A stretch of 64,000 nt of DNA from Arboricoccus pini. Its GTDB lineage: Bacteria; Pseudomonadota; Alphaproteobacteria; Geminicoccales; Geminicoccaceae. The position numbers were made by a program, and so were the translations under genes. The stretch spans positions 1-64,000 of the forward strand of contig NZ_FYEH01000018.1 in assembly GCF_900187945.1 (NCBI RefSeq), read 5' to 3'. This document shows positions 8,315-16,380 of the stretch, one piece after another; the stretch's first letter is position 1, and the number at the start of each line of letters is the position of its first letter. A model generated the notes under the pieces. It was not told where the DNA came from and ran no database searches. It saw only the letters and a list, made by a program, of their open reading frames with translations.

Positions 8315-9897
8315 ACGAGCGTCTGCAAGGACCGCTCGGCCCCAAGGAACGTCGGATCGGGCAGCCGGCCCGTTTCCATGAGATGCATGAAGGCGATGAG
8401 CTCGGCCTTGCGGTTCATGCCCGAGGCGGCAATCGCCCGTCCCCCCTTGATGTAGTAGGCGATGAAATCCTGCCGGTCCGGGTCGCCCTTCAGGATCAGG
8501 CGCTCATAGCCGGCCGGCCTGCCGACGGCGTCCAGACCCTGGCCCGCGATATTGCTCCAGAAGAAAGGCGGCTTTTGGAAGGGGGCCAGGTGGCCCATCA
8601 TGTTGAGGCCCGCCTGCATGCCCTGCTGGCAGGCTGCGCGCCAGTGCTCGACCCTGGCCGGCGCGTGGTCCAGAGGATCAGGATAGGCCGCGATGTCGCC
8701 CGCCGCATAGACGCTGTCGCCGATCGCCAGATAAGCGTCCGTGCGCACGCCGCGATCGGCCTCCAGCCTTGCCCCCACCAGCATGTCGGTGGCGGGCACG
8801 GCGCCCGCGGCCATGAGGACGTGACTGGCCTCCAGCAGCCGCCCGTCATCCAGCCGTACGCCGCGTACGGCCGTCTGTCCCTCGAGCGCCACGACTCTCG
8901 CCCCCCGCTCGACGCGCACGCCGCGGCTTTCCACCAGCCGCAGCACGGCACCCGCCACGTCCGGCCCCAGCCGGTCGGCCAAGGGTGCGGCCTCGGCCGA
9001 AAGGATCGTCACCGCGATGCCACGGCGCCCGAGAAAGACGGAGGCCTCGACCGCGATGAAGCCGCCGCCGACGATGACAAGCCTTGCCTGTCCAGCCGCC
9101 AGCCTCGCCAATTGCCGGGCATCGGCCAGGCTGCGAAGGGTGAGGACACCAGCTAGATCCACGCCCGGGATGGCTGGCATGCGCGGCCGGCTGCCTGTTG
9201 CCACCAAGAGCGCGTCGGCCTCGAAATGACGGCCGTCCGCGAGTGTGACCCGCCGGGAGCCGATATCGATCCGCTCGGCTTGGCCCTCGACGTAGCTGAG
9301 GCCATAGCGCTCATAAAAGCCCTGGCCTTCCAGCCAGACGGCCGAGTCCGGCAGCGGCCCCGCGATAAAATCCTTGCTCAGGCTGGGACGATCATAGGGG
9401 GGGTCCGCTTCCTGCCCGATCATCAAGATCTCGCCAACAAAGCCGCGCCGGCGCATGGTTGTGGCAGCGGCGGTGGCAGCGGCACCGCTGCCGACGATGA
9501 GAAAGCGAGTATTGGCGGCCGAGGGATCGAGCGTACCGACCGCGTCGGTGCCACGCTTCATCTTCTCCAGCCGGGCGATCGCCCGGCCATGCTCCTGTCG
9601 GACGGGATAGCGATCGAGGCCATGGAGTGCCGGCGGGTCGATCAGCCGGCCGTCCGTCATCGCGAAGCTGGCTTTGTGGAACGGGCAATAGAGCCGCCCG
9701 TCGCAGAGACTGGCCGCGTCCAGGGGCAGGCCGTAATGCGGGCAGGTGGCCTGGAACGCTGCCACACCTTTTGGGGTGCGCACGAACAGGGCCTTGGCCT
9801 TGCCGCTGCCCGCCACGCAGAAACCATCCCGCGGTATCTCGTCGACGGCCACGCTGACCTCGGGGATTTGCGCCTCCTGGATGTCTGGCTGGCTCAC
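8284..9897 (-). CDS. Rieske-domain FAD-dependent pyridine nucleotide oxidoreductase
   Basis: A 537-residue fusion. Residues 10-105 are a Rieske [2Fe-2S] domain with Cys52-x-His54 and Cys71-x2-His74. The rest is a two-dinucleotide-domain flavoprotein of the ferredoxin-reductase/AIF-like type, with FAD motif VGSGAAATAA near 135, NAD motif VGGGFIAVE in the middle, and the second FAD contact VYAAGDIA. It should pass electrons between NAD(P)H and an iron-sulfur partner, but the partner is unknown. The start is GTG at 9897 with GGAGGAG 8 bases upstream. No oxygenase or ferredoxin gene is adjacent, so a detoxification or redox-balance role is only a guess. Confidence 0.85.
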   Translation of the reverse strand: MSQPDIQEAQIPEVSVAVDEIPRDGFCVAGSGKAKALFVRTPKGVAAFQATCPHYGLPLDAASLCDGRLYCPFHKASFAMTDGRLIDPPALHGLDRYPVRQEHGRAIARLEKMKRGTDAVGTLDPSAANTRFLIVGSGAAATAAATTMRRRGFVGEILMIGQEADPPYDRPSLSKDFIAGPLPDSAVWLEGQGFYERYGLSYVEGQAERIDIGSRRVTLADGRHFEADALLVATGSRPRMPAIPGVDLAGVLTLRSLADARQLARLAAGQARLVIVGGGFIAVEASVFLGRRGIAVTILSAEAAPLADRLGPDVAGAVLRLVESRGVRVERGARVVALEGQTAVRGVRLDDGRLLEASHVLMAAGAVPATDMLVGARLEADRGVRTDAYLAIGDSVYAAGDIAAYPDPLDHAPARVEHWRAACQQGMQAGLNMMGHLAPFQKPPFFWSNIAGQGLDAVGRPAGYERLILKGDPDRQDFIAYYIKGGRAIAASGMNRKAELIAFMHLMETGRLPDPTFLGAERSLQTLVQPWDGRAAS

Positions 9898-10064
9898 CTA
9901 CGATGCTCCTCCCGTCCGCTGCGAGCCGCAAGCGACTCTGACTGGAAAGTGCCGAAGGCCGTGATCGTTGCATGAGCGGGCTCGAGGTCAAGTGCTGGCC
10001 ATTTGCCGCACCCCGGCGATTTCGACCGGTGGCAAAACCCGTTAGGAGGGACGGGCACGCGTTG

Positions 10065-10499
10065 ATGAAGGGGCCGAAGGTGGCATACTGGCTGTTCAAA
10101 TCCGAGCCCGATTCCTTTTCCTTTGCCGATCTGCAGGCCAAGGGCCGAGCGGGCCAGGAATGGGACGGGGTGCGCAACTATCAGGCGCGCAATAATATGC
10201 GCGCCATGCGGATTGGCGATCAGGGCTTCTTTTATCATTCCAATATCGGCAAGGAGATCGTCGGCCTTGTCGAGGTCAAGGCGCTGGCGCATCCGGATTC
10301 GACCAGCGAGGATCCGCGCTGGGAATGCGTCGACCTTCGCGCGCTCCGCCCCCTTCCCAGGCCCGTCAGCCTGGCCGAGGTGAAGGCCGAGCCCCGCCTC
10401 AGTCAGATGTCGCTCGTGACCTCGATGCGTCTTTCGGTCCAGCCCGTTACCGACGCGGAATGGAAACTGGTATGCGCCATGGGCGGCCTCGAGCCCTGA
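10065..10499 (+). CDS. EVE-domain protein
   Basis: A 144-residue single EVE domain, a PUA-like fold that binds modified bases in nucleic acid. The family opening YWLFKSEPDSFSF is followed by WDGVRNYQARNNMRAMRIGDQGFFYHS, which forms the binding pocket, and then the conserved VDLRAL and SLVTSMRLSVQPV segments. The ATG at 10065 gives the usual family N-terminus; AGGAGGG lies 14 bases upstream, so the in-frame TTG at 10062 is an alternative. It is followed immediately by a methyltransferase gene on the same strand, probably co-transcribed. Confidence 0.9.
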   Translation: MKGPKVAYWLFKSEPDSFSFADLQAKGRAGQEWDGVRNYQARNNMRAMRIGDQGFFYHSNIGKEIVGLVEVKALAHPDSTSEDPRWECVDLRALRPLPRPVSLAEVKAEPRLSQMSLVTSMRLSVQPVTDAEWKLVCAMGGLEP

Positions 10500-10507
10500 C
10501 GCGGTCC

Positions 10508-11182
10508 ATGGCGCTCGATCATCGCCGCTTCGTCAGGGAGCATTGCTCCATCGGCCGGCCCGGCAGCCTGCCGGAGCTATTGCTCTACATGGCAGGCGAT
10601 GCCGACCGGCTTTGGCGGATGACGAGTGCCGAGCGCGCCGACCAGGCGGTCGACCTGCCCTTTTGGGCCTTTCCCTGGATCGGCGGCCAGGGCCTCGGCC
10701 GCTGGCTGCTCGACAACAAAGCCGAGGTCGCCGGCCGGCGGGTATTGGACCTGGGGGCGGGCTCGGGCCTGGTCGCGATCGCGGCACTCCTTGCCGGGGC
10801 CAGGGCCGCAATCGGCGCTGACATCGATCCCTTCGCCATCGCCGCCATGGAATTGAATGCGGCCTTGAACGACGTCTGCCTCGAGGCCCGGGCAGGCGAC
10901 CTGCTGGCCCTGCCGCCGCCCTCCGTGGATCTCGTCCTCGTGGGTGATCTTTTCTATGAGGCGACGATGGCGCGGCGTCTGCTGCCCTGGCTCCAGGAAT
11001 GCCATAATCGCGCGATTCGCGTTCTCGTAGGCGATCCGCAAAGGCCGTATCTGCCCAGCGGCCAGTTCCGTCGCATTTCAACCCTGGAGATCGAGGCTGC
11101 CGCCGAGCTCGAGGACCGGGCAATCAAATCTGTCGGTGTTTTCGAGCTGCATGTGACCGATGCAGGGAAGAAAGCCGACTGA
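10508..11182 (+). CDS. METTL20/ETFB-lysine methyltransferase-like SAM enzyme
   Basis: A 224-residue class I SAM methyltransferase. Motif I LDLGAGSGLVAIAA is at residues 80-93, preceded by PFWAFPWIGGQGLGRWLL and followed by VGDLFYEATMARRLLPWL and VGDPQRPYLP. The GG-Q/GDP-x-RPY combination is typical of the bacterial ETF-beta lysine methyltransferase group, so electron-transfer flavoprotein beta subunit is the likely target; this is inference from family. The start is uncertain: ATG at 10508 comes 8 bases after the EVE stop, but in-frame ATGs at 10460 and 10472 would overlap that gene, and none has a clear ribosome site. Confidence 0.75.
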   Translation: MALDHRRFVREHCSIGRPGSLPELLLYMAGDADRLWRMTSAERADQAVDLPFWAFPWIGGQGLGRWLLDNKAEVAGRRVLDLGAGSGLVAIAALLAGARAAIGADIDPFAIAAMELNAALNDVCLEARAGDLLALPPPSVDLVLVGDLFYEATMARRLLPWLQECHNRAIRVLVGDPQRPYLPSGQFRRISTLEIEAAAELEDRAIKSVGVFELHVTDAGKKAD

Positions 11183-11509
11183 AATCGCGCAAAATGGCTG
11201 ACTCCGCGCGTGAGTTCGTCTATAGCCAAGCTGCGACAATCAATTTTGCGTGAGTCTCAGCGGGGCCGAGCAAGGAAGTTCGTGAGTTTTTCTCAATTAA
11301 AGATTTTGTTCTTTTCACGCGAGGCACTTGTTTTCCATGCTGAGCATGGCTGTCGGAATTTCTGAAAGTTAACGCGGTGTTGAGGCCGCGCTGTCTATTG
11401 TAGGACGATATTCTTTTGGTGTTCGGGGCCGGCGGCGTGGCGGCCCTGCGATGAATAAGGATGGGCGTCGCCGGCATCTGATCGCCGCATCGACCCTGAC
11501 GAGGTGATG
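11183..11509. other. AT-richer intergenic region before the secretion genes
   Basis: About 330 bases without a supported gene, lower in GC than its surroundings. It probably holds the promoter of the type I secretion operon. One small palindrome, CCATGC/GCATGG with a 3-base loop, lies at 11335-11349. No clear promoter or transcription-factor motif was identified. Confidence 0.5.
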
Positions 11510-13324
11510 ATGATGAGACACACGGCCGGGATCATGCAGCATGTGCAGCCGACGGCGCTGGAGCTGGCCATCAAGAGGTGCGGCAAGGCGTTTGGCACGG
11601 TGCTGGCGTTCAGCCTGGCGATCAACATCCTCATGCTGGCCTCGCCTCTCTATATGCTGCAGGTCTATGACCGCGTCATTCCGACGGGCCATCTAGATAC
11701 GCTCTTCCTTTTGACGCTGATGGGTGGCGTCGCTCTTTTGATCCTGGGCCTCGTCGATTATTGCCGCAACGTCGTCCTGGCCAGGGTCGGCCGCTGGTTT
11801 AACGCCGCCGTCTCGCCGATTCTTTTCGAATCGGCCATGCGTTCGCGGCTGCAGGGCGATGCCAGTGGCGCGCAGCCGATCCGCGATCTCACCCAGGTGC
11901 AAAGCTTCCTCGGCAGCCAGGGGTTGGTCGTCTTCTTTGACGCCCCCTGGGTTCCCGTCTTTCTCATCCTGATCTGGCTGCTCCATCCCTGGCTTGGGGC
12001 GGTGGCGCTCTGCGCAGCGATCGTCCTTTTGGCCATCAGCCTTTTCAACGAGTGGGTGATGCGCAAGCCGCTGGCCGCCTCCAGCAAGGCCTCGCTGCGC
12101 TCCACGCTGCAGGCCGACCTCGCCATCCGCAACGCCGAAGTTGTCCAGGCCATGGGCATGCTGCCGGCTCTGCAGGAGCGCTGGCGCGCGGCCAGCGAGA
12201 GCGGCCTCGATGCCAATCAATCGGCGGCGGAACGCAGTGCCGCCATCATGGGCTTTACCAAGTTCTTCCGCTTCTTCGTGCAGATGTTGATCCTGGGCGT
12301 CGGCGCCATGCTGGTCCTCGAAGGTCAGCTGAGTTCGGGCGGCATGGTTGCAAGCTCGATCCTGCTGGGTCGCGCCTTGGCCCCCGTCGAGCAGGCCATG
12401 GGCGCCTGGCGCAGCTTCACCTCGGCCAAGCTCGCTTATGTCCGCTTGCGTGACCGCCTGCGCGCCTTTCCGCCCGAGCAGGCCAAGACGAGCCTGCCGG
12501 CACCGGTCGGCAGGCTTTCGGTCGACAATCTTACCTTCGTGCCGCCGCGCAGCGACCGACCGGCTGTCCAGGGCCTGACCTTTGCCGTCGAGCCCGGCGA
12601 GATGCTGGCCGTCATCGGCCCGTCGGCTGCCGGCAAGAGCAGCCTTTGCCGTCTCCTGGTCGGCGCGACCGAGCCTTCGGCCGGCAAGGTCCGTCTGGAC
12701 GGTTCGGAGCTCAAGCATTGGGATCGGGTCGAGCTCGGCGCCTATATCGGCTACCTGCCGCAGGACGTCGAGCTCTTCCCCGGTACGGTGCGCGAGAACA
12801 TTGCGCGCATGACCGAAGGCGACGACGCCGCTGTGGTCGCCGCCGCCACCCTCGCCAATGCGCATGAGATGATCCAGCAATTGCCGCTCGGCTACGACAC
12901 GCCGATTGGCGACACGGGATCGAGCCTGTCGGGCGGCCAGCGCCAGCGCGTGGGCCTGGCCCGCGCCGTCTATGGCGATGCGCGCCTCGTGGTGCTCGAC
13001 GAGCCTAATGCCAACCTGGACCAGGCGGGGGAGGTGGCGCTGGCCGAGGCGATCGTCAAGCTGAAGCGACGCAAGGTATCCATCGTCATCGTCGGCCACC
13101 GTGTCTCCACCGTCCTCCAGGCCGACAAGATCCTCGTTTTGCAAAATGGCCGGATGGAGTTGTTCGGGCCGCGCGACGAGGTCCTGAAAAAATTGCGCGG
13201 CACGCAGACCGAGACGCGGCCGGGGCAGCAACCGCCATCCCGTCCGCTCGAGGTCGCCGAGGGCGGCCAGGATGCGCCGGCTGGAGATACACCGGCGGCC
13301 ACGCGTCAGCAGAACAAGGGGTAA
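11510..13324 (+). CDS. prtD: Type I secretion system permease/ATPase (PrtD family)
   Basis: A 604-residue half-size ABC exporter for one-step secretion of proteins from cytosol to outside. The membrane domain (roughly residues 30-300) has paired helices including AFSLAINILMLASPLYMLQVYD, a PrtD hallmark. The ATPase has Walker A GPSAAGKSS near 375, signature LSGGQRQR near 475 and Walker B LVVLDEPNANLD near 495. No N-terminal C39-like domain is present, as usual for PrtD. Three consecutive ATG codons (11507, 11510, 11513) follow GAGG; I take the middle one. It forms an operon with the adaptor gene 11 bases downstream. The Pro/Gln-rich C-terminal tail is unusually polar. Confidence 0.9.
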   Translation: MMRHTAGIMQHVQPTALELAIKRCGKAFGTVLAFSLAINILMLASPLYMLQVYDRVIPTGHLDTLFLLTLMGGVALLILGLVDYCRNVVLARVGRWFNAAVSPILFESAMRSRLQGDASGAQPIRDLTQVQSFLGSQGLVVFFDAPWVPVFLILIWLLHPWLGAVALCAAIVLLAISLFNEWVMRKPLAASSKASLRSTLQADLAIRNAEVVQAMGMLPALQERWRAASESGLDANQSAAERSAAIMGFTKFFRFFVQMLILGVGAMLVLEGQLSSGGMVASSILLGRALAPVEQAMGAWRSFTSAKLAYVRLRDRLRAFPPEQAKTSLPAPVGRLSVDNLTFVPPRSDRPAVQGLTFAVEPGEMLAVIGPSAAGKSSLCRLLVGATEPSAGKVRLDGSELKHWDRVELGAYIGYLPQDVELFPGTVRENIARMTEGDDAAVVAAATLANAHEMIQQLPLGYDTPIGDTGSSLSGGQRQRVGLARAVYGDARLVVLDEPNANLDQAGEVALAEAIVKLKRRKVSIVIVGHRVSTVLQADKILVLQNGRMELFGPRDEVLKKLRGTQTETRPGQQPPSRPLEVAEGGQDAPAGDTPAATRQQNKG

Positions 13325-13335
13325 GGTAGAGTCGG

Positions 13336-14724
13336 ATGGCAACGTCGAACATCACCGCCGGCAACGCCGCCCTGCCGAGCCCGGCCGCGCGCCTGCCGCT
13401 CAGCCGCCGACCGCACATGGACAGGCCCCATAATTTCGTCAGCGCCGCTCTCCTGGGGTGGGGCGCCATCATTCTCTTTTTCGCCTGTTTCATCGGTTTC
13501 GGCGTCCTGGCCCCCCTGGCGGGCGGTGCCACGGCACCCGGCATTATCAGCCCGGAGGGCAGCCGCCGGACCGTCCAGCATCTCGAGGGCGGCATCATCA
13601 ACGAGATCCTCGTTCACGACGGCGACCAGGTCAGGGCCGGACAGCCTTTGATGATCCTGGCCGAGACCCAGTCGCTGGCCAACGTCAACATGCTACGCAG
13701 CCAGGAGGAAGCGCTTCTGGCCACCCAAGTGCGCCTCCAGGCCGAACAGACCGGCGCTGATAGCGTGATCTTTCCTGCCCGCCTGCAGCAGAGCTCCGAT
13801 CCAGGAACCAAGGAGATCATGAAGGCGCAAGTCACCCTCTTCCAGACGCGGCGCGGCACGCTTGCCGCCAAGAAGGAAATCTTGCAGCAGCGAATCAACC
13901 AGCTTGGCGAGCAGATCGACGGCTTGAAGGCGCAAATCGCCAGCACGCAGACGCAGCTCAACCTGATCCGCAGCGAGATGGCGACGGTCCAGGACCTCCT
14001 GAACAAGGGTCTCGAGCGCAAGACCCGGCTCCTGAGCCTGGAGCGCGAGGAAGCCCGTCTGGACGGTAACCGGGCGGCCTCCGTGGCCGACGTGGCGCGC
14101 GCTGAACAGGAAATCGGCGAGACCAAGCTGCAGATCGTGTCGGCCGATGCCGATCACGCCGACGAGGTCGCCAAGCAGATGGACGAGACGCATAACAACC
14201 TTGCCCAGGTCCAGGAGAAGCTGCTGGCCGGCCGTGACGTTCTCGCCAGGACCAGCGTCGTCGCTCCGGTCGATGGGCGGGTCGTCAATCAGCGCTTCAA
14301 GACGACGGGCGGTGTCGTGCGTCCAGGCGAGCCCATCCTCGACATTGTTCCCAGCAACGAGGATCTCGTCATCGATGCCCGCGTGGCGCCGACCGACATC
14401 GATATCGTGCGTGCCAATCAGAAGGCGAAGGTCCATCTCTCCGCCTTCTCACAGCGCTACATGCCGCAGATCGAGGGCACGGTTGAAACCGTCTCCGCCG
14501 ACCGTATCGTCGACCAGCAGCCGCAGCCTGGCGGCGACAACAAGGGCTATTATCTGGCCCGCGTGAAGGTGGATCGCGACTATCTCCATCGCATCCTGCC
14601 CGGCGTCGAGCTTCTTCCCGGCATGCCGGCCGACGTCCTCATCGTCAGCGAGGAACGCACGCTCTGGGACTATCTGACCAAGCCCTTCAGCGATGTCCTC
14701 CGCCACGCCCTCCACGAAGTCTGA
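13336..14724 (+). CDS. prtE: HlyD/PrtE-family type I secretion periplasmic adaptor
   Basis: A 462-residue membrane-fusion protein that links the PrtD ATPase to an outer-membrane channel. One transmembrane helix (AALLGWGAIILFFACFIGFGVL, around residues 36-58) is followed by the lipoyl half VQHLEGGIINEILVHDGDQVRAGQPLM. A long coiled coil covers about residues 110-310, the second lipoyl half is near VVAPVDGRVVN, and a C-terminal beta domain ends in RTLWDYLTKPFSDVLRHALHEV. Length matches PrtE. No TolC-like gene or Gly-rich calcium-repeat substrate is adjacent, so both must be encoded elsewhere. Confidence 0.9.
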   Translation: MATSNITAGNAALPSPAARLPLSRRPHMDRPHNFVSAALLGWGAIILFFACFIGFGVLAPLAGGATAPGIISPEGSRRTVQHLEGGIINEILVHDGDQVRAGQPLMILAETQSLANVNMLRSQEEALLATQVRLQAEQTGADSVIFPARLQQSSDPGTKEIMKAQVTLFQTRRGTLAAKKEILQQRINQLGEQIDGLKAQIASTQTQLNLIRSEMATVQDLLNKGLERKTRLLSLEREEARLDGNRAASVADVARAEQEIGETKLQIVSADADHADEVAKQMDETHNNLAQVQEKLLAGRDVLARTSVVAPVDGRVVNQRFKTTGGVVRPGEPILDIVPSNEDLVIDARVAPTDIDIVRANQKAKVHLSAFSQRYMPQIEGTVETVSADRIVDQQPQPGGDNKGYYLARVKVDRDYLHRILPGVELLPGMPADVLIVSEERTLWDYLTKPFSDVLRHALHEV

Positions 14725-14884
14725 GCCGTCACCTGCCCGGCGCGCGTCGGGCGCCCCCGTTAAGCAAAGCGTCCGTCATCTCCGCTCGTTGATGGACGGA
14801 CGGGCCGGGTGAGGGAGCAAGCCTCGGCATGCGCCGCGCTTGGGAGGGGCGGATATGCGAGTTCCTCGGCGGCAGCCGATCTCC

Positions 14885-14932
14885 GGGTGTCTCCGCCGAC
14901 CGAACACAACCATCCGATCGGCGGAGACACCC
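14885..14932. repeat. Perfect 15-bp inverted repeat
   Basis: Arms GGGTGTCTCCGCCGA (14885-14899) and TCGGCGGAGACACCC (14918-14932) match at all 15 positions around an 18-base loop. It lies 160 bases after the adaptor gene. No T-run follows, so a factor-independent terminator is unlikely on the plus strand. It could form a very stable RNA hairpin at the 3' end of the secretion mRNA or act as a protein site. Confidence 0.7.
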
Positions 14933-15126
14933 ACCCGGCAATGGTGATGCCATCAGCGTTGTTGTCTTGCCTGCACGGCACGACAACAGCTGATTCCACG
15001 GTGATGGCGAGCGCCGCGATCAGCAAGCTGTCGGCGTTATTGCCTTGACGGTATGCATTTGTCGCAGGGCCTTTTCGCAGATTGCCACTGGATCAGTCCG
15101 ACAAATCCCCTTATTTACTGCAGTGC

Positions 15127-15289
15127 AGCAGGGCAGCCTCTGGGGCTCTGCTGGTGGCGACGAGGATTTGTCCGATGTCGCTTCTCACCGGGTGCAACAC
15201 CCGGTGCAGATCTGAGGGTTTTCCCCTCCGATCACCCAGACGTTAGCCTCCCTGATCTACTTGGCCGGGTTTCGACCCGGCTTTTTTTT
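15127..15289 (+). ncRNA. Candidate trans-acting small RNA with own terminator
   Basis: No protein frame fits here, yet the stretch folds into four ordered elements. These are a bulged stem (AGCAG...AGCC with GGCT...CTGCT, 15127-15152), a perfect 9-bp hairpin CACCGGGTG/CACCCGGTG with a 3-base loop (15186-15206), a small GAGGG hairpin, and a terminator. Two pyrimidine-rich anti-Shine-Dalgarno-like segments, CCCCTCC (15223-15229) and CCTCCC (15247-15252), lie beside or between the stems. That arrangement recalls Hfq-type regulatory RNAs such as the alphaproteobacterial AbcR group. No known family could be confirmed and no promoter was certain, so the 5' end is arbitrary. Confidence 0.45.
15264..15289 (+). 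terminator. Strong intrinsic terminator
   Basis: GCCGGGT and ACCCGGC pair perfectly around a stable TTCG tetraloop and are followed at once by eight T residues. This is the clearest factor-independent terminator in the window. It lies 540 bases after the nearest upstream coding gene, which implies that it ends a non-coding transcript. Confidence 0.9.
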
Positions 15290-15447
15290 GCTCGACGGCT
15301 GGAAGCAGCTCAGCGGACCAGTTTATGCGCCGAGCCGACCGGCCAAGTCAAGGGATGCTGCATTGCAGCAATCCGTTTTTGCGGGGGCTCGCCGCTGGAA
15401 TACGCCGCCAGCATTACACTGATACGATCTTGAGCGTCGCAGCCTGA

Positions 15448-15489
15448 TCGTCATCCATCGGTCACCGCCCTGTCACCATCGGCTGTCAC
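15448..15489 (+). promoter_or_regulatory. Pho-box array upstream of phnC
   Basis: Three heptamers, TCGTCAT (15448), CGGTCAC (15459) and CTGTCAC (15470), repeat at exact 11-base intervals, as in the PhoB consensus CTGTCAT-4 bases-CTGTCAY. A further CTGTCAC follows at 15483 at an off-register 13-base step. The array lies 35-77 bases before the phnC start. It predicts induction of the phnCDEE operon by phosphate starvation through PhoB. Confidence 0.75.
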
Positions 15490-15524
15490 TCCAAGGCCCG
15501 TCCAGCCGATGGCAGGAGATGGCG

Positions 15525-16325
15525 ATGTTGATTCTTGAATCCCTGGGGAAGCAGTTCGACGGTCGGGCGGCGGTCGACCGCGTAACCCTGCGTGTCGCGC
15601 GTGGGCAGATGCTTGGCGTGATCGGCCGCTCGGGTGCCGGCAAGTCGACGCTCCTGCGCATGATCAATCGTCTGGTCGACCCGACGAGCGGGCTGATCCG
15701 CCACGACGACCGTCTGGTGAGCGCATTGAAGGGACGCGAGTTGATGCGCTGGCGGGCCGCCTGCGCGATGATCTTCCAGCAATTCAATCTGGTGGGCCGC
15801 CTGGACGTCGTCACCAACGTCATGCTGGGTAGGCTCAACCGTCACGGGTTCCTGGGCTCGATGGCCGGCGCCTTCTCGGCCGCGGAGCGTGCCGTCGCCC
15901 TCCAGGCTCTCGATCGGCTGGGCATCGCCCAGACAGCATTGCAGCGCGCCGAAACGCTCTCGGGCGGCCAGCAGCAGCGGGTCGCCATCGCCCGCGCTCT
16001 CCTTCAAGAGCCGGAAATTCTTCTGGCCGACGAGCCGATCGCCTCTTTAGACCCACGCAGCTCCAAGCTCGTCATGGATGCGTTGCGGCGGATCAATCGC
16101 GACGACAAGATCACCGTTATCGTCAATCTACACGATCTCGACATAGCGCGTGCCTATTGCGACCGGATCGTCGGCTTGGCGAACGGGTCGGTCGTCTTCA
16201 ACGGGGCGCCCGAGGATCTCGACAGCCAGGCGCTCGAAACGATCTACGGCCATGATGTCGAGACCGGCTCGCTCCTGGACGAGCCTCGCCGGCCTACTGA
16301 CTTCAGGGTCTGGGCCGCCGCCTGA
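15525..16325 (+). CDS. phnC: Phosphonate-type ABC transporter ATP-binding protein
   Basis: A 266-residue ATPase that energises uptake of phosphonates, phosphite or related phosphorus compounds. Walker A GRSGAGKST is near residue 36, the Q-loop FQQFNLVGRLDVVTNVMLGRL carries the PhnC-typical 'NLV..LDV' sequence, the signature is LSGGQQQRVAIARAL, and Walker B ILLADEPIASLDP is intact. The H-loop is LHDLDIA. I chose the ATG at 15525 because AGGAG lies 6 bases upstream; an ATG two codons earlier abuts that site. It is the first gene of phnCDEE, behind a Pho-box array. Confidence 0.9.
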   Translation: MLILESLGKQFDGRAAVDRVTLRVARGQMLGVIGRSGAGKSTLLRMINRLVDPTSGLIRHDDRLVSALKGRELMRWRAACAMIFQQFNLVGRLDVVTNVMLGRLNRHGFLGSMAGAFSAAERAVALQALDRLGIAQTALQRAETLSGGQQQRVAIARALLQEPEILLADEPIASLDPRSSKLVMDALRRINRDDKITVIVNLHDLDIARAYCDRIVGLANGSVVFNGAPEDLDSQALETIYGHDVETGSLLDEPRRPTDFRVWAAA

Positions 16326-16380
16326 GGCTCAGGCGCTAAGGCAACCCTCATCCCATAATCAAACCCATCGGATTCCGCTC

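Noticed and set aside
11693-13342. 549-codon open frame opposite the PrtD gene
   Set aside because: No recognisable domain and typical shadow composition; PrtD on the other strand has complete ABC motifs.
14809-15048. 79-codon plus-strand frame in the gap after the secretion adaptor
   Set aside because: It runs through the 15-bp inverted repeat, lacks a ribosome site and has no family resemblance; the region looks non-coding.
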